From: Syncephalastrum monosporum B8922
Taxonomy: Eukaryota > Mucoromycota > Mucoromycetes > Mucorales > Syncephalastraceae
Assembly (NCBI GenBank): GCA_000697355.1
Contig: JNEN01000776.1
Span: forward strand, 1-64,000
Reading direction: 5' to 3'
Length of the DNA: 64,000 bases
This document shows, piece by piece, positions 55,439 through 64,000 of the stretch. The notes under the pieces were generated by a model. That model was not told where the DNA came from, searched no databases, and was given only the letters and a program-made list of their open reading frames with translations. Positions within the stretch are counted from its first letter, which is position 1. Each line of letters starts with the position of its first letter. A program made the translations under genes and the position numbers.

Positions 55439-58400
55439 ATGAGACCAACCGAGCGCGTCACTGCTCGGAAGTCGTGGCAGAAAGTCCAGCTCGTGCCTCA
55501 TCCCAAAGAAGACAGCCGTGACGGAGTCGAAGGCGACATTGATGCACGCGACCGTGTTGCTACTGGAGGTGGTAGCAGCCACGCCAATAACCATACTGGG
55601 GATGGGAGTGCTAGCAGCATGAATGTACACGCTTTACGACGCGGCCGGGCAGACACGATGCCATCCCAGTCCACCGCTGGTGCTGCTGGTGCTGCCGAAT
55701 CTCCGGCTGCGCTACGCCCGGCTGCTGCCAACCTAAATAGTAGCATGCTGCGAGGCCGATCTGGATCCATCACGCTCCCGCCCTCGCTCAACCCCTTTGG
55801 CGATGGTATCTTCCACCACCATCACTCGTGGCCCTCCGAACTCCAGAGCCCGACGACACCCACGACCGACCAATTGCTCGGCGAAGATAACAACAACACG
55901 ATCGCCAGCACGCTTGCTTCCTTGGGCTTGGACGATGACAGGAAGCTCCACACGAGCCATTCGTACTCGTCGCTCCGCTCCTGGCAGCCTTCCCCTCCCG
56001 ACTGGCACTCCGATCCAAACCGCACCCAACAACACCACCATCAACAACACCACCACCAGCACCACCAGCACCGTCCTCCGCCACACCATTCACCTCCCCC
56101 TACAGCAGCCGCCGCCGCCGCCGCAGCAGCAGCAGCGGCAGCAGCAGCGGCGGCAGCGGCCAGACCACGCGCCATCAGCATGAGTGTCACCGAGCAACCA
56201 CAGGCGCCTCCCATGGATGGCTTTGGCCTGTATCCGCCCTCGATCTGGCACCAACCACGACCCCAGCAGCGCCGCCTTTTGCGTGCATCCAACAGTAGCG
56301 CCGACCTTTTGGAGATGATGGCCCGCCAGCGTCGTCCCCCTGCCGACGAATGGGTATGTAATTTCCTAAGGAAAAAAAAAAAAGGACTCAGGGCTGATCG
56401 AGGGGGGGCAAAAAGAAAAAAAAGGCTGACCTATTCCCAATCCTACTCTACCAGGAGTCGGGTGCAGAGTCATCGCCCGGTAAAAATTCCCCGTCAGCAA
56501 CGATAGCGACAGCCACGACATCGTCGTCGTCGGCAGCAGCGGCGGTGGCGGCGACTACTGGCCAGACACCGACCCGCTCACTTTGGCTCGGCAATATCGA
56601 TCCGACGCTGACGACCGCCGACTTGACCCGCATTTTTGCCCCTCACGGTACTATCGACAACGTGCGTATCCTTCCCGACCGCGAGTGTGCCTTTGTCAAC
56701 TTTCAGGGTCTCGACGATGCCCTGCGTGCCAAAGACTACCTTCATTCCCTGAATAACCACATTGGTAACAGCACCGTCAAAGTCGGCTTTGGCAAGCCAG
56801 AAGCACAGCCCGCAGTGACCAACACCGCGTCGATCGGGGCTGACATGCACGCACAAGGACCCACGCGAGCACTGTGTAAGCACAAACAAAGAAGGAAAAA
56901 AAATGGGGGACTATGCTTCGCTTTATGGGTGGTTTCTTATTTTGTCGACCCTGAACTCATTTTTTTTGTGTTTTTTAAAATTTTTTGTCTTCTTATTCTA
57001 GGGGTGGGTCATATTCCTGCATCGACGACACAGGCGACACTACTTTCGGTATTCTCGCCATACGGCGCCATCGAATCTGTTCGCATCCTAACCCACAAGA
57101 ACTGCGGCTTCGTCAATTTCGAGCAAGAGGAGGATGCAGTGCGAGCCAAAAAGGCCTTGCAGAACAAAGAGATCATGGGGCCTGCGACCGGGCCTGCACG
57201 TATCGGGTTTGCTAAAGTACCCACTAAACCGACCAACGGCGAAGACACGCTGATGGACGACACGCACCGCGGCTGGTCGCAGGCGGCCGACTATAACAAC
57301 ATGATGTACATGATGATGCCCAACTCGGGCAACCTCTTTGCAGCCGTGGCAGCCGAACGCCAGATGATTATGCACGAGCTCGCGAGTCACTCGGAGAGTG
57401 CCACGTTGGAGTCAGATGAACCTGTTTTCGATGGTAGGACAAAGTTTTCACAAAAGAAAAACAGTGGCGGCTCACGCACGTTGTTGTGTTATGTGTCCAT
57501 GTATGGCAGAGCTGCGTCTACCGTTGACCTATTATGGTAACATTCCGGTTGCCCCCGAATTGGGTCAGGTACGCAAGATTGACATTGGCCATTTGCGCGA
57601 GATCCGGAAACGCTTGGATACAGGCTTCGTCCCCGTCAGCGAGCTCGAGATGATCGCGGTCGAATGCCTGGACGAGATTGTTGAACTTTGCAACGGTAAG
57701 GAAGGAAGAAAAAAAAACAGAATCTTGTGTGGAATCGGTGAGGATAGCCTTTGACGCATGATTAGATTACATTGGGAATACGGTGGTTCAACGTCTTTTC
57801 GAGCGGTGCTCGGAGATCACAAAGTCGCGCATGCTCGACGTCATTGCCCCCTACTTGGCCTCGATCGGCGTCCACAAGAATGGTACCTGGGCCGCCCAAC
57901 GCATCATTGATACTGCACACCTGCCATCTCAGGTAAAAATGAAAAACGAATTATGTTCTGTTTTGCTGATCCCGGGATTAGATCAGCTTGGTATGTGCCA
58001 ACATTCAGCCCTATGTACCTGCGCTGCTGCTGGACCAGTTCGGTAACTATGTCGTGCAATGCTGTCTCGGTCTGGGCCCGGAGCAAAATCAATTTATTTT
58101 TGACGCGATTGTCGACAATTGCTGGGAAATTGCTCAGGGGCGATTCGGCGCACGCGCCGTCCGCGCCACACTGGAAAGCCCTTACGTCACAAAGCGGCAG
58201 CAGGTAAGCCCACGCTCTAGGGAGAGGGACACGATCGGGAGATTTTCATACGTACGTATATTGACATTACCTTTGCGTTTCTCTTCTTTTTTGGGCAGCG
58301 CTACGTTGCAGCGGCCGTCATTCAACACGCGTTGCTCCTCGCAACGAATGCCAACGGTGCACTCCTTCTGATTTGGTTCCTGGATACGTCGGGCATTCCA

Positions 58401-58979
58401 GGCCGTTACCGCGTACTGGCCCCACGCTTGACCACCCAGCTCGCCAAACTGTGCACACACAAGCTCGCGTCGTTGACGGTCCTCAAAATTATCAACCAGC
58501 GGCAGGAGCCTGACGCGCGCGCCCTGATTCTCGACAGCCTTTTCTTTTCTTCTGCGACCGACCAGGTGATCGACGAAGTACTGATGGACCAAGTGCATGG
58601 CGTCAACCTGATCCAGAAGATGCTGTCGAGTTCCTACATTGAGCTGCGCGAGCGTCAGAGGATCGCCGAGCGCGTCAAGCAGCTGCTCAACAAACTCAAG
58701 CTTCAGCATGTGCAAGGCTACAAGCGCCTGGTGGAGGAGATCAATATGGTCATGGGCGACTCGAACCCGGCACCGACGCTCGGCACATTTCCTGGGCTGG
58801 TCGTGCCCCCTTCGTTCATGGATCCCAAGCTGGCCGCTGCTCTCCACGCCAAATACTTTGCAGCTGCGGCTGCGGCAGTAGCAGCCAGTAGCACGCAGCA
58901 AGAGAAGTCTTCATCCACTGTGACCGCGACGACAGCATCATCCTCCTCGGACAACGATGATCCGCCCACCTCTTCGTAA
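55439..58979 (+). CDS. RRM-Pumilio RNA-binding protein (Jsn1/Puf1-2 type)
   Basis: Seven exons: 55439-56353, 56455-56875, 57002-57433, 57510-57695, 57766-57932, 57982-58203, 58299-58979 (1007 residues). The N-terminal 340 residues are low complexity with His/Gln and about 20-Ala runs (around 205-245). RRM1 is at about 347-420 (RSLWLGNIDPTLTTADLTRI) and RRM2 at about 446-515 (WVGHIPASTTQATLLSVFSP). From about residue 590 come PUF repeats, with GNTVVQRLFERC, KNGTWAAQRIIDTA, FGNYVVQCCLGLG, FGARAVRATLE and VHGVNLIQKMLSS. The RRM-plus-PUF arrangement is that of yeast Jsn1/Puf2 and S. pombe relatives, which bind 3' UTRs, often of membrane or mitochondrial protein mRNAs. The C-terminus is Ala/Ser-rich. 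Cytoplasmic post-transcriptional regulator inferred. Confidence 0.93.
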
Positions 58980-59646
58980 ACTGCACAGACACACACACAC
59001 ATTTCTCTACCTCTCTCTTTTCTTTCTTTCTTTCTTTTATTTCTTTTATTTCTCTCTCTCCCTATTTCTCTTGCTCTTTGTAAGGTTTCTTATACCCTTT
59101 CTTATTTCTCGCTACATATCCATGCATGCTTCCCTTTTCCTTTCCCATTTCTCCTTTTTTATCTCTGTTCTTTCTCGCTTCCGTTTTGATTTGTCACGTA
59201 CACCCACAAAAGCAGTATAGCAGCAGCAGCAGCAGCAACGGCAGCAGTAGTAGTAGTACTTGTTCACTTCTCCCTTTTTATTTTTTATACGTTCATGCAA
59301 CCCTCTTTTTTTTTCTTTTTCTTTTATTTTCTCTACACGCACGTTCAGCAAGAGTATATATCTCACACAAACACACACACACAGTTCACTTCCACTTTTT
59401 ACTTTCATTTCCAATCACTCACTTATCACTTGCACTCAAAACACCCACTTACACACTCACACTCACACTCACACTCACACGCATCTCTATATGGATATAA
59501 ATTGCACAGACACACATTGACACATAAAATTTCAACGAATTCCAAAAATGGAAAGAGCCGTGCATTGCATTTTGGCCAAGCCACCACTCGAAAGACAAGT
59601 TGGGAAATTTTGAGCTTTCACTTTTGACCTGTCATTGCCAACTTCC
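58980..59646. other. Intergenic with pyrimidine tracts and microsatellites
   Basis: Contains CT/T-rich blocks, (CAG)n-like at 59220-59235, TAG repeats at 59244-59260, (CA)n at 59367-59383 and (ACACTC)n at about 59452-59480. It is likely the 3' UTR of the Pumilio gene and the promoter of the rRNA-processing gene. No gene. Confidence 0.5.
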
Positions 59647-62600
59647 ATGGGCGCACAAAAGAGAAAGGCAGCTACCTCGTCCAGCCAAGTCAAGCAGTCT
59701 GCTGCGACCGCCACCATCAATGCTGCCGCCGCCGCCGATACCGGCTTCCAGCGGGGTGGCGCCAGTGCGCTCACGCCTCTCGAGCACCGCGAGATCTCGA
59801 ACCAAGTCGCTAGCGATCTCTTCAACAACAAGGTAATGGCTGTCTCTCTTATATGCTTTGACAGCACCGTATTCATTATCCGATCAGTCTGTCGAAGTGG
59901 CTAGCGATGACGAACAGACCGAGGCCCCAGCAAAGCCTAGCAAGAAGCGCAAGACGCTGACCAAGTCGACGAGACAGAAGTCTCTGAAGGATAAGACGCC
60001 CAAAATCGAAATTCCACGCCTCAATGCCCAGGTACGTCTCGCATAGAATGGACTGATTGGGTGTGCTCACATTGCTCTAGAATCTGATTCCAGGTACGCT
60101 GGTGCTGGCGTGCATTTCGTCAGTCAAGGACATGGAGATCTCGGTGGATCTGCCGTTCCAGCTGGCGGGCCGAATCCCCATTACAGAAATCTCGGACGAA
60201 GTGACGGCTGCTGTGGAGCGTGTGGCAGAAGGCAGCGACTCAGACTCGGACGATGAGGATGAGGATATGGAGTCGGACAGTGACGAAAGTAGCCCGAAGC
60301 TGCCTCAGCTCAGGGAGATGTTCCGCGTCGGACAGTTCGTGCGCTGCCGCATCACCGGTGTCAAGATGGAAGACGTCCAGGGCAAGCTCCGTGCCATCAT
60401 CGAATTGAGCATGCGCCCCGCCTCGGTGAACCAGGACGTTCCCAAGGTGGATTTGACTGAGGGCGTGGTAAGTAGTAGTAGTAGTAGTAGTAGTAGTAGC
60501 GGAGTCATTGGGATGGATGGCATCTAACGCTCACGACTAGACCGCCACTGCGAGCGTACACAGCGTCGAGGACCACGGCTACACGTTGTCTTTCGGTATC
60601 AATGACATTACCGGTTTCTGCAAGACCAAGGAAGCCCAGGCATACGTGGATCAATACAACCAGGGCAACGAGCTGGCGGCGGGCCAAGTGCTCGAATGCG
60701 TTGTGCTCAAGGGCGGCAACAGCCGCACCGTCCAAGTCTCGATCGATCCCAAAAAGGTCGGCGCTGGCCTCGCCAAAGATCCTTGCAAGTCCCTCGACAG
60801 CGTTGTCCCTGGCCTGCTCGTCAACGGCCTGATCGAGGAGGTCGTGGCCCAGGGTCTCGTCGTCAAGTTCATGGGCTTGTATACCGCCAAGATTCATCAT
60901 TCGCAGATTCCCCATACCGACGACCTGACCAAGGTCTACAAACCCGCCAGCAACATCAAGTTCCGTATTCTGTACACCGCCATGGGCGCCGACGAAAAGG
61001 TCGTGGGCGGCTCGCTCCTCCCCCACATCGTCTCGCTGGAGACACCTGCCGATAAGGAAGGCAAGCCCGCGTTTAAGGCCCTGGCTTACGGTACTGTCCT
61101 CGACTCGATCAAGGTGCAGCGCTCAAGCAAGACAGGTGTGACCGCGCTCATCCCCGACATCGAGAACGTCAATGCGTTTGCCAAGCCTGGCCAGATCAAC
61201 AACCACGGCGTTTTTGACTACAAGGTTGCATATGGCCCTGGCACGACCCACCGCGCCCGCGTGCTCAAGTACTGGGCGGTCGACGCCGTTGCTAGCGTCT
61301 CACTCAACTCGGCTGTTATTGACCAAAAGTACATGAACCGCCGCGATATCGCCGTTGGTGACCGCATCAAAGCTACGGTCAAGTCTCTCACCCCGACCGG
61401 CTTGGTCGTCTCCATCACGCCTTCCATTGACGGCTACGTGCCTTCAAGTCACTTCTCGGATGCCCTGCTGACGAAACCCGAAAAGAAGTTCAAGCCCGAG
61501 AGCAACGTGACTTGCCGCGTCCTTAACGTCAACCACGAGCGCAAGCAGATCTTGCTGACTGCCAAGCAGAGCTTGGTGGAATCCAAGCTGCCTATCTTCC
61601 AGTCGATCGACGATATGGAGGTTGGCAAGACCAGCCATGGCGTAATTGACCGTCTGCAGTCGGCTGGCTGCCTGGTGCGTTTCTACGGACATGCTCGTGG
61701 CTGGCTGCCTCTCAACCAGATGAGCGAGACCAAGATCGAAAACATCCACGAAGCCTTCCGCGAGGGTCAGACCGTACGCGCCCATGTGCTGTCCGTCAAC
61801 AAGGAGACCCACCGTGCGCTGCTGTCTCTGATCAAGGATGGTAAGAAGAATGAACCGGCTGTCAAGGAGAAGCAGCCTGCCGCGGGCGACAAGAAGGAAA
61901 AGAAAAAGAGCGACATGTCTCCCGAGGAAATTGCGGCCGCGCGTGAGCAGCGAAGAGCCGAAAAGAAGGCCAAGCGGGAGGAAATCCGCCTCGAAAAGAA
62001 GAAGCGTCGTCAGGAAAAGCGTGAGGCTGCTGCGGCTGCGAAGTCCCAGAAGAACGGCAACGACAGTGACGACGATGAGGAAATGGAGGAGCAGGATGAT
62101 GGCGTGGATGCCATGGAAATTGATACCACGGAGGCCGCCGCCGCCGCCCCCTCCTCAGATGAGTCTTCAGATGAAGAGGAGGAAGCAGAGGGCCAGGACG
62201 CACAGGAACCCACTAAGGAAGAGGACGACGACTCGTCTTCTTCTGAGTCTGAGGACGAGGACGAGGGCGCCGAAACTAAGACTGGCGCACTGAGCCTGGG
62301 TGGTTTTGACTGGTCCGGCCAAAAGACGCAGAATGACAGCGACTCAGACTCGTCCGACTCGGATGAAGAAGACAGTCAAAAGAAAAAGAAGAACAAAAAG
62401 ACGCCCGTCGAGGACAAGACAGCGGAACTGGCTAGCAGCGCCCCACAGTCCGTGGCTGACTTTGAGCGACTGGTCGTGAGCTCGCCCAACTCGTCGTACA
62501 TCTGGGTGAACTACATGGCGTACCAGCTTCAGCTCTCTGAAATCGAAAAGGCGCGCGCGATTGCCGAGCGCGCTCTCAAGACCATCAACTTCCGCGAGGA

Positions 62601-63304
62601 GCAGGAAAAGAAGAACGTCTGGGTGGCGTTGATGAACCTGGAGAACACCTACGGCACCGAGGAGTCACTCGTGGACGTGTTCAAGCGCTCGTGCACGTAC
62701 AACGAGCCCAAGGACATGTATCTCCAGCTCGCCAACATTTATGAGCGGAGCGAAAAGAAGGACAAGGCTGAGGCCCTGTGGAAACGTGCCCTCAAGGAGT
62801 TTAGCCAAGCTTCGGATGTCTGGACACAGTACGCCAAATTCTGTCTGCAGCACGACAACGCCGAGGCCGCACGCGAGCTCCTGCAGCGATGCGTCAAAGT
62901 CCTCCCTAAACACGAACGTAAGTTTTATTGGGATAAAATGGGTTTTAAGCAGATAAGTTAACCATCATCTCTTCCTCTTTGTAGACATCAAAACGATCAC
63001 GCGGTTTGCCCAACTTGAATACAAGCACGGTGAGCCCGAGCGCGGCCGTACCATCTTTGAGGGTGTCCTGAACAGCCACCCCAAGCGCCTGGATATCTGG
63101 AACATGTACCTCGACATGGAGATCAAGTTCTCCTCTCCCGAATCTGTGAACCGCCTCTTTGAGCGCATGACTGCCATGAAGCTCTCCTCCAAAAAGATGA
63201 AGTTTGTTTTCAAGAAGTGGTTGCAGTATGCCCAGCAACGCGGCTCAGAGGATGACGTGGAGCAAGTCAAGCAGAAAGCCACGGATTACGTCAACTCTTC
63301 TTAA
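59647..63304 (+). CDS. RRP5: rRNA biogenesis protein Rrp5, with only about six S1 domains visible
   Basis: Exons 59647-59832, 59888-60031, 60081-60467, 60541-62917 and 62985-63304 give 1137 residues. It starts MGAQKRKAATSSSQVKQSAA. S1 RNA-binding repeats run from about residue 111 (NLIPGTLVLACISSVKDMEI) through ASVHSVEDHGYTLSFGINDI, LVNGLIEEVVAQGLVVKFMG, VGDRIKATVKSLTPTGLVV and HGVIDRLQSAGCLVRFYGHA to about 670. A charged Lys/Glu/Asp linker follows (about 670-875), then HAT/TPR-like repeats (FERLVVSSPNSSYIWVNYMA to the end). Rrp5 acts in both 18S and 5.8S/25S pre-rRNA processing in the nucleolus. Yeast Rrp5 is about 1729 residues with twelve S1 repeats; here the later S1 repeats are missing and the linker follows the sixth directly within one exon. 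A (TAG/GTA)n tract lies in the third intron. Confidence 0.92.
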
Positions 63305-63755
63305 AAAAAGCATATTCTTTTTCCTCCTTTCCCTCTCCAACCCTCCATCCAGCAACATCGCATCTGTACCAACGTTTTTTATTTCTTTTTTTTTTCCCAC
63401 GCATACAATGTATCTTCTTTTCTTTATTAACATGCTCACGTTTTTATCTTTAAAAATCATGTGTCACACAAAAGAGGTTTGATTGGACGCATGCGTCATT
63501 GCATCAAGCAGCTGGCAGACAGCCCGAAAGTTCAATAAAACGAACCATGAGCAAATCAAACCACCCGAAGCAATCCATTTTTCTGCTATGGTGTTTCATT
63601 TATTTCGATCTTTTATTCTATATTTGCGCACACGTATCAGCTACAGATGAAGTGAAAGCAACATGATCTTTGCGCTTGTCAAAAACACGTCAGTCAATAC
63701 ATGAGAAGCCACGTTTCTTAATAAATTAAGTCCACAAGCGTATATCAAATAAACA
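63305..63755. other. Convergent 3' region, no gene seen
   Basis: AT-rich, with T-runs; probably the 3' untranslated ends of Rrp5 and of the gene entering from the right. Confidence 0.45.
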
Positions 63756-64000
63756 CTAATATGGATCTACTGCCTTCGCCCCCCCCCCCTCACGGATCAA
63801 TTAAGATAGTGGATGATAGTATAAAACTCACCATGAAGGCGACCACCCTCCTCTACCCGGTTGGCAATAGCAGGAGTATGATTTAGACCTGCAAGCATTG
63901 GAGGCATTGCCCAATTTGAAGTCACATTTCATTGCACAATCATAACGCCGACTGAAAACAGTTGCATAGCAGACAAAAAAAATCTTTTTACGTACACAGG
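63756..64000 (-). CDS. 3' end of an unknown gene entering from the right edge
   Basis: Three minus-strand exon pieces fit together: 64000-63996, 63888-63832 and 63766-63756. Donors are GTACGT and GTGAGT; acceptors are TTGCAG and AGTAG. The join reads CLNHTPAIANRVEEGGRLHD, then PY and a stop. A run of C bases at about 63779-63790 lies in the last intron. The piece is too short to assign a family, and the model rests on splice motifs and phase alone. Confidence 0.45.

Noticed and set aside
55788..56292. Gly/Ala/Cys-rich frames on the minus strand
   Set aside because: Shadows of the trinucleotide-repeat (His, Gln, Ala) part of the Pumilio gene.

Overview
The window looks like nuclear DNA of a filamentous fungus, most likely an early-diverging (Mucoromycota / Mucorales-type) species. 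Genes carry many short GT-AG introns of about 50-70 bases. The proteins are fungal: a Zn2Cys6 regulator, Ecl1 zinc finger, DUF7137 secreted protein, Ist2-like anoctamin and Jsn1/Puf-type RRM-Pumilio protein. The transposon debris also resembles families common in Mucorales. This placement is inferred from protein and repeat resemblance; no marker gene was compared. Exon coordinates were worked out by hand from splice motifs, reading phase and family alignment; for every fully modelled gene the exon lengths sum to a whole number of codons.

Layout. 1-2.2 kb: the 5' end of an unknown minus-strand gene and a complete unknown four-exon gene. 3.2-8.4 kb: a graveyard of decayed elements (Tc1/IS630-like transposase, Ty3/Gypsy integrase, a direct-repeat pair of an unknown gene). 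8.7-14.8 kb: an ArsC-like thioredoxin-fold protein followed by three tandem NADP-dependent double-bond reductases, all on the minus strand. 15.4-17.8 kb: a small two-helix membrane protein and a complete type I metacaspase, convergent. 18.3-20.2 kb: first copy of an unclassified repeat. 20.5-23.8 kb: a Zn2Cys6 / fungal-specific transcription factor. 25.7-29.6 kb: a HYPK-like protein, an Ecl1-like zinc finger and a DUF7137 secreted protein. 31.2-45.2 kb: a compact block of five minus-strand housekeeping genes: mitochondrial EF-G, transportin (karyopherin beta-2), FCHo/Syp1 muniscin, anoctamin, and ribosomal protein eS10. 46.4-52 kb: a second accessory region with a degenerate PD-(D/E)XK-like gene, a 100-base MITE, the second and inverted copy of the 18.3-20.0 kb repeat, and an intact gene for a coiled-coil/RS-tail protein with decayed relatives. 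53.5-63.3 kb: Yippee protein (minus), RRM-Pumilio protein (plus) and Rrp5 (plus). The 3' end of another minus-strand gene probably enters from the right edge.

Functional themes. The housekeeping genes cover mitochondrial translation, nuclear import, clathrin-adaptor function, lipid scrambling/ER-plasma-membrane contact, ribosome assembly (Rrp5, eS10) and co-translational N-acetylation control (HYPK). The reductase array next to an ArsC-like protein is the only cluster suggesting a shared (reactive-carbonyl or stress detoxification) role. The least described material is the inverted repeat family, the RS-tail protein family and the repeated acceptor-like units downstream of it.
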